Part shown: in pieces, positions 1-6,014 of the stretch
How positions within the stretch are numbered: position 1 is the first letter of the stretch
Layout: each line of letters begins with the position of its first letter
From: an uncultured Oscillospiraceae bacterium
Lineage (GTDB): Bacteria; Bacillota; Clostridia; Oscillospirales; Acutalibacteraceae
Direction of reading: 5' to 3'
NCBI GenBank assembly: GCA_900548085.1
Contig: URJF01000092.1
Coordinates: forward strand, 1-6,014
Length of the DNA stretch: 6,014 nt
The notes under the pieces: generated by a model
Told to the model about the DNA's origin: nothing
Seen by the model: only the letters and a program-made list of their open reading frames with translations
Database searches by the model: none
Position numbers and translations under genes: made by a program

Positions 1-16
1 AGTGTAAAAGTACACT
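1..16. terminator. Short perfect inverted repeat at the window edge, possible part of a terminator
   Basis: AGTGTA (1-6) and TACACT (11-16) are perfect reverse complements around a 4-nt loop, 18 nt past the stop of the small gene. The bases next to it (GCTCACTC, 17-24, followed by TTTT at 25-28) could be one arm of a longer stem whose partner lies left of position 1. That would make a bidirectional terminator, but the needed half is not in the window. The visible stem alone is short and AT-rich, so this call is tentative. Confidence 0.35.
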
Positions 17-34
17 GCTCACTCTTTTGCAAAA

Positions 35-460
35 TTATTTTTGGGATTCCTCCACAGAAACCTCGACATCGTCAACAACGACGTCGTCTTTTTTTGATGC
101 GTTCATTTTTGCATCAAAACCTGCCGCAACAGTTTCTTTGAATGCCGCAATTTCATCATCAAGAAACGCAACCTTGTTTTTGAGCAAGGTGATTTCGTCG
201 ATAGACGCATCCACATCATCCTGCTTTACTTCGTCACCCTCATAGGCGGCAAACTGGAGCTTGCCAAAGGTCTCATAGGCCTTTGCAAGTTTGGTCTTTG
301 CATCTAACAATTCGATTTTTTTGCGAGAAATTTCTATTGCTTCGGCGCTCTTTTTAGCATATTCTCGAGTCTTTTGTAACACATCTTCAAAATTACTGCG
401 ACTCTTTGCGCTTCCGAACATTTCGTCAACGCCGCTAAAGACATCATTAAGATTCTTCAT
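35..460 (-). CDS. Small cysteine-free coiled-coil protein of unknown function
   Basis: I do not recognise a named family. The 141-residue product has no signal peptide, membrane segment or cysteine, and is predicted to be cytoplasmic and mostly helical. Residues about 20-75 and 82-112 show heptad-like patterns rich in A, K, E, I and L (for example TREYAKKSAEAIEISRKKIE). The last 20 or so residues are acidic and Val/Asp-rich (KKDDVVVDDVEVSVEE) and probably disordered. The helical part, with AYETFGKLQF near 61-70, resembles the N-terminal region of small Bacillota proteins that end in a zinc ribbon. Here the ribbon is absent and the acidic tail takes its place. This resemblance is by eye only. 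ATG at 460 is chosen over the in-frame GTG at 469, because AGAGGTG (467-473) serves as ribosome binding site 8 nt before the ATG and would overlap the GTG. The gene has its own promoter and follows hemZ by 77 nt. Confidence 0.75.
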   Translation of the reverse strand: MKNLNDVFSGVDEMFGSAKSRSNFEDVLQKTREYAKKSAEAIEISRKKIELLDAKTKLAKAYETFGKLQFAAYEGDEVKQDDVDASIDEITLLKNKVAFLDDEIAAFKETVAAGFDAKMNASKKDDVVVDDVEVSVEESQK

Positions 461-468
461 ACGAAACA

Positions 469-473
469 CCTCT
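469..473 (-). promoter_or_regulatory. Ribosome binding site deciding the start of the small coiled-coil gene
   Basis: The minus strand reads AGAGG, then 8 nt, then ATG at 460. The same 8-nt spacing occurs at relA, dtd and the MBL gene. An in-frame GTG at 469-467 abuts this site and so is an unlikely start. Confidence 0.7.
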
Positions 474-481
474 TTAATGTC

Positions 482-510
482 ATTATATTACAAGCAGTAT
501 TATTTTGCAA
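482..510 (-). promoter_or_regulatory. Probable sigma-A promoter for the small downstream gene
   Basis: In the hemZ-to-small-gene gap the minus strand reads TTGCAA (510-505), a 17-nt spacer, and a perfect TATAAT (487-482). The -35 matches TTGACA at four of six positions. A start about seven bases past the -10 would fall near 475, leaving a leader of roughly 15 nt that holds little more than the ribosome binding site. No intrinsic terminator is visible between the hemZ stop and this promoter, so operon read-through into the small gene is also possible. Confidence 0.7.
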
Positions 511-537
511 TAGTAAAAACAGTGACTTTGTCTAATT

Positions 538-1962
538 TTATGAGTTATAAAAGTCAATTATTCCCTGCTTTCGCAATAAGACATTATCAAAATTATTTAT
601 GTACTCATATGGGTACTTATAGTTATATATTCTGTCGATATGACCGGTTATCTGATTTTTCAGTTTAGTAACGGCACCGGCACCGGCGGCGAGGACTGTA
701 TGAGTCTCGTCCATCATAAATACATTATAGAGACACTCGTATCCAGATTTAGCCCATCCCACATTTTCGAGATTGCCCAGAGATTTGCTCTGGCGATACA
801 TATAGTAGGGCATATAGCCGGAGGCATACAGTTTTTTGCATGAATAGTCTACCATATCAGCTGCGGCCTTTCGCTCGCTCAGGTCGAAAAATTCATTTTC
901 CGTCACCAAATATGACGCCGATTTAAGTGCCAAATTATGAACAGTAACAGATTCAACACCTAAATCCACAGCCACATCTATGCTGTAGGCAAAGGACTCT
1001 GCCGTATCTCCGTTAAGTCCGGCAATAAAATCCATATTTATGTTGTCAAATCCCAAGCTGCGAGCGAGTTTATACGACTCAATTGTCTGCTCGGTAGTAT
1101 GAAGTCTGCCGTTCTTTCGCCGTACATCGTCATCAAATGTCTGTGGGTTAATGCTGATTCTGCCTACATTGTGAGACAAAAGTGTATTTAGTTTTTCTTC
1201 CGTAATAGTATCAGGTCTGCCTGACTCGACAGTATATTCTCTAAGGTGACTCAAATCGAAGTTATCCTCTACTGCCGTCAGCAGCATATCCAGCTGCTCT
1301 GCCGAAAGTGTGGTGGGAGTTCCTCCGCCAAAATAAATTGTCTCCAAATTAAGATTAAGCTCTTTTGCTATCCTACCGGTTTCGGCTATCTCTCGACACA
1401 AACGTTCGACATAAGGGGCAATAAGTTCTCTCGCACCGGCAATGCTGTGAGATACAAATGAGCAATAGCTGCACCGTGTGGGACAAAACGGAATAGAAAT
1501 ATAAAGCGAAAACGAGTCAGGTCTCGACAGCGAGATAATCTTATTTTCGCTCTCCATAACATTCAGCGCCAAATTTAGTTTTTCGGGTGATACTCTATTG
1601 GAAAGGAAGTCCGCTTTTGCACCCTCAAGTCCCAGCTTCTCCGTCTTGGCGTGGAGCAATCGTGCCGGCCGAACACCGTACAGTATTCCCCAAGGCGGAG
1701 TAAAGCCCGTAAGCTCTCTTAAGGCATCGAAAAGCAAAAGGGATAATTCCTTTTTGACATCATTGACCTCGGTTATATCTGCCGATTTATTTATTGATTT
1801 TGAATACGCCTTAATATCAACGATGAGAATATTGTCCCTTTTCTCAGTGGTAATAACTATATTGTCGCTGTTCTGCTTGTTCAATTTTTCTAACGGAAAA
1901 AACATAAAGCAGATTTTTTCCACATTATAGGCGTAATCGTGATTTATATTATTTATTATCAT
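538..1962 (-). CDS. hemZ: HemZ-type radical SAM protein (coproporphyrinogen dehydrogenase family)
   Basis: This is a 474-residue radical SAM enzyme of the HemN/HemW/HemZ group. An N-terminal region of about 150 residues, including FTPPWGILYGVRPARLLH (87-104), is the HemZ-specific part. The radical SAM core follows: CPTRCSYC gives C160, C164 and C167 for the [4Fe-4S] cluster, then FGGGTPT (211-217) for SAM binding, and ESGRPDTI (246-253). HemZ-like features continue with RISINPQTFDD (268-278), MDFIAGL, GYMPYYMYRQ...LGNLENVGWA (382-404) and LAAGAGAVTKL. The residue two after the third cysteine is F169, so the fourth cysteine of true HemN (CX3CX2CXC) is missing, as in HemW. The family is annotated as oxygen-independent coproporphyrinogen III oxidase, but a role in heme synthesis is weakly supported and the substrate here is uncertain. 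The start at 1962 lies 2 nt after the preceding stop and fits the family N-terminus, although no Shine-Dalgarno is visible. Confidence 0.9.
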   Translation of the reverse strand: MIINNINHDYAYNVEKICFMFFPLEKLNKQNSDNIVITTEKRDNILIVDIKAYSKSINKSADITEVNDVKKELSLLLFDALRELTGFTPPWGILYGVRPARLLHAKTEKLGLEGAKADFLSNRVSPEKLNLALNVMESENKIISLSRPDSFSLYISIPFCPTRCSYCSFVSHSIAGARELIAPYVERLCREIAETGRIAKELNLNLETIYFGGGTPTTLSAEQLDMLLTAVEDNFDLSHLREYTVESGRPDTITEEKLNTLLSHNVGRISINPQTFDDDVRRKNGRLHTTEQTIESYKLARSLGFDNINMDFIAGLNGDTAESFAYSIDVAVDLGVESVTVHNLALKSASYLVTENEFFDLSERKAAADMVDYSCKKLYASGYMPYYMYRQSKSLGNLENVGWAKSGYECLYNVFMMDETHTVLAAGAGAVTKLKNQITGHIDRIYNYKYPYEYINNFDNVLLRKQGIIDFYNS

Positions 1963-1964
1963 AA

Positions 1965-2579
1965 TTACAAATTCATATATGGATTATTTTTTCTTTCAAA
2001 GTCCAAATTGCTCAGCTGGTTATGGCCGGTGTAGACCTTATAATTACCGTCCAGAGAGGCAAGTTTTTTTAGGGACTTAATCATATCGTCTGAGGAGCCT
2101 GTAGGAAAATCTGTTCTGCCACATGAGCAATAGAACAATGTGTCTCCGCTGAATAATGCGTCGCCTACGACATAGCAAACACTGCCGGAGGTGTGTCCGG
2201 GTGTGGAAAGCACTTTAATCTTAAGCGTTCCGAGCTCAATCTCATCTCCGTCCTGTACTGTTATGTCAGGTTCGGTATTGTTTTGTTCAGCACCGCAAAA
2301 GGCAGCAAGCGATGCTTTTCCCGACGACAGCATAGGCGCATCTACAGAGGATATAACTACTTTACAGCCGTACTCTTTTTTTATATCACGCACTCCGCCG
2401 ATGTGGTCAAAATGGCCGTGAGTGAGCAGGATATATTGCAGGTCGGTATCACCTATCAGCTCTCTCATTCTGTCATCGGCTACAGTACAATCGATAAGTG
2501 CGGATTTATTGGTGGTTTCATCCAAAAGGAGATAACAATTATTATCTAAATCGCCGAACACTTTATAACTAACCTTCAT
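1965..2579 (-). CDS. MBL-fold metallo-hydrolase, glyoxalase II-like (YcbL type)
   Basis: This is a single-domain metallo-beta-lactamase-fold hydrolase of 204 residues, probably cytoplasmic; no signal peptide or membrane segment is visible. The two-metal site is complete: THGHFDH gives H54, H56, D58 and H59; GHTSGS gives H129; FSGDTLF gives D146; and YTGHN gives H186. The GRTDFPTGSSDDMIKSL segment (154-170) is typical of the short glyoxalase II-like proteins. The C-terminal substrate-binding domain of true glyoxalase II (about 250 residues) is absent, so hydrolysis of a thioester such as S-lactoylglutathione is possible but unproven; clostridia often lack glutathione. The start is ATG at 2579, overlapping the dtd stop as TGATG, with AAAGGAG 8 nt upstream (2588-2594). 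The stop TAA lies 2 nt before hemZ. Genes of this kind are commonly found between dtd and hemZ in clostridia, which suggests a shared housekeeping role. The exact substrate is unknown. Confidence 0.92.
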   Translation of the reverse strand: MKVSYKVFGDLDNNCYLLLDETTNKSALIDCTVADDRMRELIGDTDLQYILLTHGHFDHIGGVRDIKKEYGCKVVISSVDAPMLSSGKASLAAFCGAEQNNTEPDITVQDGDEIELGTLKIKVLSTPGHTSGSVCYVVGDALFSGDTLFYCSCGRTDFPTGSSDDMIKSLKKLASLDGNYKVYTGHNQLSNLDFERKNNPYMNL

Positions 2580-3031
2580 CAGTGCAACTCCTTTGAGTCA
2601 AGAATTATTGTTACGGGACCGTCATTAAGCAGCTCTACCTGCATATCAGCACCGAATTTTCCGGTCTGAACGCTCTTTACTCCCGATTTTTTCAGGCTGT
2701 CAACAAAATATTCGTACAGTCTCTCGGCCTCGGCGGGAGGAGCAGATTTTGTAAAGCTCGGCCGTCTGCCGTGGGTACAGTCTGCGCACAAGGTGAACTG
2801 TGAAATAACAAGCAGCTCCCCGTCGGTATCCAAAAGGCTCAAATTCATTTTGCCGTTTTCGTCCTCAAACACACGCAGATTAGGTATTTTGTTCACGAGC
2901 TTGTCGGAATCTTTTTCGGTATCTCCCGACTCTACACCTAACAGAATCATAAATCCGCCGTCACATTTTCCGACTGTTTCGCCGTCAATTTTGACGGTGG
3001 AATATTTTACTCGTTGCAATACTGCTTTCAT
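2579..3031 (-). CDS. dtd: D-aminoacyl-tRNA deacylase (Dtd)
   Basis: Dtd hydrolyses D-amino acids (classically D-Tyr) mis-attached to tRNA, and glycine mischarged on tRNA(Ala), which frees the tRNA and keeps D-residues out of translation. It acts as a cytoplasmic homodimer. The product is 150 residues, the normal family length. It starts MKAVLQRV, as is typical. It contains the SQFTLCAD signature (77-84), with the active-site threonine T80, followed by GRRPSFT (88-94), a GKFGADM segment (124-130), and NDGPVT (136-141), which supplies the Gly-cisPro element that rejects L-aminoacyl-tRNA. ATG at 3031 is 2 nt after the relA stop, and GGAG (3040-3043) lies 8 nt upstream within the end of relA. The stop TGA shares its final A with the ATG of the next gene. 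The relA-dtd pairing is widespread in Bacillota. Confidence 0.97.
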   Translation of the reverse strand: MKAVLQRVKYSTVKIDGETVGKCDGGFMILLGVESGDTEKDSDKLVNKIPNLRVFEDENGKMNLSLLDTDGELLVISQFTLCADCTHGRRPSFTKSAPPAEAERLYEYFVDSLKKSGVKSVQTGKFGADMQVELLNDGPVTIILDSKELH

Positions 3032-3033
3032 AA

Positions 3034-5256
3034 TTAAAGCTCCGTTCTTTCTATGAGATACACGCCGTCAATTTTGTTGAGTATACGAATGATGGATTCG
3101 AGATGCTCCTTGCCGTTTACGGAAATAGTCATAGTGGTGAGACAATTTCCGTCGTTAATCGGACGGGCGTTGATGGAATGAATTTTTACATGGGCACCGG
3201 CCATTGTGGTGGTAATGTCGAGCACAACGCCGTCACGGTCGATGGCATAAACATTTATGGTAGAACGAGCGTCAACCTGAACGCTTGAATCCCATCGAGC
3301 CTTAATCCATCTCTCAGGCTCGGGAGAAGACGCAATATCCACCGGCACATTTTTGCAGTCTCTGCGGTGGATAGTTAGTCCGTGACCACGGGTAATAAAT
3401 CCGATAATCGCCTCACCTGGCAAAGGATTACAGCAGCGTGCCATATTGATTAGGCAGTTGTCGATACCCTCTACAACAACACCACCGGAGGAGCGTGTTT
3501 CTCTATTGACCTGCTCAATCTTATTCGGTGCGGTCTGAACAGGCTGTGCATCGTCCTTGGCCTTCCAATTCTTATTATATTCTTCCTTTATTCCGGGCAT
3601 AAGGCGGTTAATTTGGATACCGCCGTAGCCTAATGCGGCATAAAAATCATCCACTGTATCAAAGTGCTGACGCTGTGCAATTTTGAGTATAAACTCATCA
3701 AATTTGCCGGCTGCAAAACGGAGATAGTTACGCTTAAACTCATGTTCTATCTGTTCTTTACCCTGGATGATATTTTCTTCTCTGCGCTCTTTTTTAAACC
3801 AAGAACGGATTTTCGAGCGAGCCTCACCGGTTTTTACTATAGTCAGCCAATCACGAGATGGGCCTTTTTTCTGCTGATTAGAAGTAAGGACTTCACAAAT
3901 CTGTCCTGTCTTAAGCACAGTATCCAGCGGTACAATTCTGCCGTCCACCTTTGCGCCAATCATTCTGTTACCTACGGCAGAATGGATTGCGTAGGCAAAG
4001 TCTATAACCGTGGCACCCTTAGGCAAAGATTTTACATCGCCCTTTGGGGTGAACACATATATCTCATCTACTGACAAATCGCCTTTGATAGACGACACCA
4101 TATCCTCTGCATTTTCGGAGGATTCGCCGTTTTCAAGCATACGATGAATCCATTGCAGAGAGGCGTCCAGATTATCCTTGCCGCCTTTTCCGAGCTTATA
4201 TTTCCAATGGGCTGCGATACCGTATTCGGCAGTGTGGTGCATTTCCCATGTGCGAATTTGAATTTCAAACGGTACGCCGCTTTTTGAAATAACAGTGGTA
4301 TGCAGTGACTGATACATATTAGGCTTCGGGGTAGAGATATAATCCTTAAATCTGCCCGGAAGCGGAGTGAACATATCGTGTACAATGCCTAAAGCATTGT
4401 AGCAATCTATCATTGTATCTACAATAATACGGACTGCATATATGTCATAAATTTCTTCAAAATTTTTGCCCTTAATATATACCTTACGGAATATGCCGTG
4501 TACGGATTTTACTCGGGAGGTAATCTGACAATTTTTCATAATAGGCTTAACCTTGTCGGATATTTCTTGAGTAATCTCATTAAGAAATTTTTGGCCCTCC
4601 TCTTTTTTCATAGAGAGGTTATCCTCAATCTCCTTGTATGCAACAGGGTCAAGGTAGCGTATAGCCAAATCCTCAAGTTCCTCCTTGATGGCTCTGATAC
4701 CGAGACGGTGAGCGATAGGAGCGTAAATCTCAAGGGTTTCGAGAGATTTTTCTCTCTGTTTATGCGGCGGCATATGCTGGAGTGTACGCATATTGTGCAG
4801 TCTGTCCGCAAGTTTGATAATAATTACACGGACATCCTGGTTCATTGCAATAAACATTTTGCGTATATTTTCAGCTTGAACTTCCTCACGGGTGGAAAGC
4901 GGAATTTGTCCCAGCTTTGTTACGCCGTCAACCAACAGTGCCACATCGTCGCCGAAATTTTTGCGGATATATTCCAAGTCATATTTTGTATCCTCTACAA
5001 CATCGTGCAGAAGTGCGCCGATAATACACTCGTTGTCCATGCCGTAGTCCAACAATATTTTTGCTACAGCTACAGGGTGCATGATATACGGCTCACCTGA
5101 GCGGCGGCGCTGATTCTTATGCGCCTCACGAGCAAGGTCGTAGGCTTTTTTTATTCTGTCCGCATCATACGACGGGTTTTGCTTTACCTGCTCAAAGAAC
5201 TCATCAAAATGGTCGTTATAATCCTCGACAGAAATAGTTTTGTTTTCGTTATCCAA
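3034..5256 (-). CDS. relA: Bifunctional (p)ppGpp synthetase/hydrolase, long RelA/SpoT homologue (Rel)
   Basis: This cytoplasmic, ribosome-associated enzyme makes (p)ppGpp from ATP and GDP/GTP during amino-acid starvation and hydrolyses it otherwise. It has 740 residues, close to the 734 of Bacillus subtilis Rel. The N-terminal HD hydrolase domain has H60, H84-D85 with E88-D89 (HDVVED), and D151 in DRLHN, so the hydrolase centre looks intact. The synthetase domain has D271 (YDIYAVRI), RFKD at 302-305, the NMYQSLHT loop (313-320), and EIQIRT...MH..AEYGIAAHW (331-351). RFKD is the RXKD form typical of bifunctional Rel, as opposed to the EXDD of gamma-proteobacterial RelA. A TGS domain (about 397-457), a helical region, a zinc-finger-like segment with C608, C609, H630 and C634, and a C-terminal ACT domain (about 663-740) complete it. 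The start is TTG at 5256: an in-frame TGA lies two codons upstream and AAGGGGAG sits 8 nt before it. The stop is 2 nt before dtd. Confidence 0.97.
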   Translation of the reverse strand: MDNENKTISVEDYNDHFDEFFEQVKQNPSYDADRIKKAYDLAREAHKNQRRRSGEPYIMHPVAVAKILLDYGMDNECIIGALLHDVVEDTKYDLEYIRKNFGDDVALLVDGVTKLGQIPLSTREEVQAENIRKMFIAMNQDVRVIIIKLADRLHNMRTLQHMPPHKQREKSLETLEIYAPIAHRLGIRAIKEELEDLAIRYLDPVAYKEIEDNLSMKKEEGQKFLNEITQEISDKVKPIMKNCQITSRVKSVHGIFRKVYIKGKNFEEIYDIYAVRIIVDTMIDCYNALGIVHDMFTPLPGRFKDYISTPKPNMYQSLHTTVISKSGVPFEIQIRTWEMHHTAEYGIAAHWKYKLGKGGKDNLDASLQWIHRMLENGESSENAEDMVSSIKGDLSVDEIYVFTPKGDVKSLPKGATVIDFAYAIHSAVGNRMIGAKVDGRIVPLDTVLKTGQICEVLTSNQQKKGPSRDWLTIVKTGEARSKIRSWFKKERREENIIQGKEQIEHEFKRNYLRFAAGKFDEFILKIAQRQHFDTVDDFYAALGYGGIQINRLMPGIKEEYNKNWKAKDDAQPVQTAPNKIEQVNRETRSSGGVVVEGIDNCLINMARCCNPLPGEAIIGFITRGHGLTIHRRDCKNVPVDIASSPEPERWIKARWDSSVQVDARSTINVYAIDRDGVVLDITTTMAGAHVKIHSINARPINDGNCLTTMTISVNGKEHLESIIRILNKIDGVYLIERTEL

Positions 5257-6014
5257 GTCTCAATCTCCCCTTTAAGATTTTGAGTATTTCACAATTTTCC
5301 AAATCGACCTTTCCGTCTGTATCGGAAAGAGTAATAGTTTTATTATACTTTATCAGCTTACACTGAACAAATGCTTTTATTGCATACATAAGAGCACCGT
5401 ATGTAACTCTTTGACAGAGACGAAAATAGAGCTCATCAAGGTCGTAGCTCCAGCCGCCGTTTTTCTTCAAAAATTTATATACAAGAACACAGGTATCTCT
5501 GTCGGGATAAAGAGTGCTGTCCCCTTTTCCCGTAATTCTGTAGGTCTCGTATTTTTCTTTTTCACTGAAATATTTTTCATCATCCGCAGAGGCAAGTCTA
5601 ATATCCACCGCCTGAACAGAAACATAATTTTTTCCGTTATAAAAATTCTTAGACACCTTTACTGCGAGGTTTAAGATATCACCCGGACGATAAGGAAAAT
5701 CATCCGGCGAGGTGCCGAACTTAACGACTCTGATACGCTTGCCCTTTTTTTCAAGTTCAAGGCGTATGTGCTTATTATCCTTAAGCGGAGTTATACCGAA
5801 CAACCGCAAATTCATAACCCCGAACACAGGCTGTGGGTTATCTGTACCGAAAGGCTCGAGAGAAGCGACATTATCCACCAAATTTTCTGTCAGATAATGC
5901 GGTGAAACCTTGCAGTCAATAACAATTTCACCGTGAGGCATAACAGGAAAATTCTTCCTTGCATATGCGTTAATGGCTTTTCTGAAGTCATCTATCCTAT
6001 CGGTATATAGTGTA
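5249..6014 (-). CDS. recJ: Single-stranded-DNA-specific exonuclease RecJ, C-terminal part (5' end outside window)
   Basis: RecJ degrades single-stranded DNA 5' to 3' in recombinational repair and mismatch repair in the cytoplasm. The reading frame is open to the right window edge (first complete codon at 6013), so about 254 C-terminal residues are visible and the true start lies outside. The visible part opens with a helix reading FRKAINAYAR. The RecJ signature LEPFGTDNPQPVF follows at about visible residues 52-64; this is the DHHA1-to-OB-fold junction. An OB-fold-like beta-rich region ending NGKNYVSVQAVDIRLA comes next (about 65-140). The last roughly 95 residues, starting near YPDRDTCVLVYKFLKK, form a mostly helical extension of the kind seen in Bacillota RecJ proteins. 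The catalytic DHH motifs are off the window, so activity cannot be judged. The stop TAA overlaps the relA start by 8 nt, which indicates a shared transcript. Identification is strong from the PFG motif and the synteny. Confidence 0.9.
   Translation of the reverse strand, partial: TLYTDRIDDFRKAINAYARKNFPVMPHGEIVIDCKVSPHYLTENLVDNVASLEPFGTDNPQPVFGVMNLRLFGITPLKDNKHIRLELEKKGKRIRVVKFGTSPDDFPYRPGDILNLAVKVSKNFYNGKNYVSVQAVDIRLASADDEKYFSEKEKYETYRITGKGDSTLYPDRDTCVLVYKFLKKNGGWSYDLDELYFRLCQRVTYGALMYAIKAFVQCKLIKYNKTITLSDTDGKVDLENCEILKILKGRLRLG
5265..5272 (-). promoter_or_regulatory. Ribosome binding site for the TTG start of relA, inside recJ
   Basis: The minus strand reads AAGGGGAG, then 8 nt, then TTG. 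The site lies in the last codons of recJ (K-G-R-L-R-L-G). It settles the relA start: the frame is closed by TGA just upstream of the TTG, and the next in-frame ATG is codon 59, just before the HD-domain residue H60. Confidence 0.85.

Noticed and set aside
27..245. Plus-strand open frame rich in Ser and Thr opposite the small coiled-coil gene
   Set aside because: The Ser/Thr-rich product is the reverse reading of the Asp/Val/Glu-rich tail; there is no ribosome binding site.
461..469. GTG at 469 as start of the small coiled-coil gene, giving three more residues
   Set aside because: The ribosome binding site AGAGGTG overlaps this GTG, leaving no spacing, whereas ATG at 460 has the standard 8-nt spacing.
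507..531. Possible hairpin just after hemZ (CAAAGT pairing with ACTATTG)
   Set aside because: It has only six base pairs with a bulge, a 10-nt loop, low GC and no T-run after it, so it is not a credible terminator.
671..690. Short GGCACC tandem repeat, GC-rich relative to its surroundings
   Set aside because: It encodes the Ala/Gly-rich AAGAGAV segment of HemZ, which is a family feature; two copies of six bases are not a meaningful repeat.
1975..2006. Possible internal promoter ahead of hemZ (TTGAAA, 16 nt, TATGAA)
   Set aside because: The -10 matches poorly and the area is AT-rich, so chance matches are expected; the tight operon spacing explains hemZ expression.
2191..2549. Two overlapping plus-strand open frames opposite the MBL gene
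   Set aside because: The minus-strand protein has a complete metal-binding motif set and good operon spacing; the plus-strand products are low-complexity shadows.
4068..4385. Open frame of about 105 codons on the minus strand inside relA, and a plus-strand frame of about 200 codons at 4498-5100
   Set aside because: Both lie entirely within the well-supported relA gene, show no family motif and have no ribosome binding site; they are shadow frames.

Overview
The window is one densely packed, co-oriented block of bacterial housekeeping genes. All six genes are on the minus strand, so transcription runs from position 6014 towards position 1. Moderately AT-rich DNA, GGAG-type ribosome binding sites, a long RelA/SpoT homologue of the Bacillota type, and the order recJ - relA - dtd - MBL-fold hydrolase - hemZ all point to a Clostridia-class Bacillota. 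An Oscillospiraceae/Ruminococcaceae-type gut anaerobe is my guess; the family-level placement is inference.

Layout in transcription order: (1) 6014-5249, the 3' end of recJ (single-strand DNA exonuclease), cut by the window edge. (2) 5256-3034, a full-length bifunctional (p)ppGpp synthetase/hydrolase with a TTG start that overlaps recJ by 8 nt. (3) 3031-2579, dtd, D-aminoacyl-tRNA deacylase. (4) 2579-1965, a single-domain glyoxalase II-like metallo-beta-lactamase-fold hydrolase. (5) 1962-538, a HemZ-type radical SAM protein. (6) After a 77-nt gap holding a near-consensus promoter, 460-35 encodes a small cysteine-free coiled-coil protein of unknown function. The left edge (1-16) holds a short perfect inverted repeat that may be part of a terminator.

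The first five genes are joined by junctions of -8, +2, -1 and +2 nt and are almost certainly one translationally coupled operon. Four of the six genes have a clear Shine-Dalgarno sequence exactly 8 nt from the start. hemZ is the exception, with no recognisable site. The start of recJ is outside the window. The operon joins DNA repair (RecJ), the stringent response (Rel), tRNA quality control (Dtd) and two enzymes of uncertain substrate. Compared with the Bacillus order recJ-apt-relA-dtd, the apt gene is absent here.

I see no mobile element, CRISPR array, tRNA, rRNA, riboswitch or defence-type system. The least explained parts are the small 3' gene with its own promoter, the missing apt, and the start-site arrangements of relA and hemZ.
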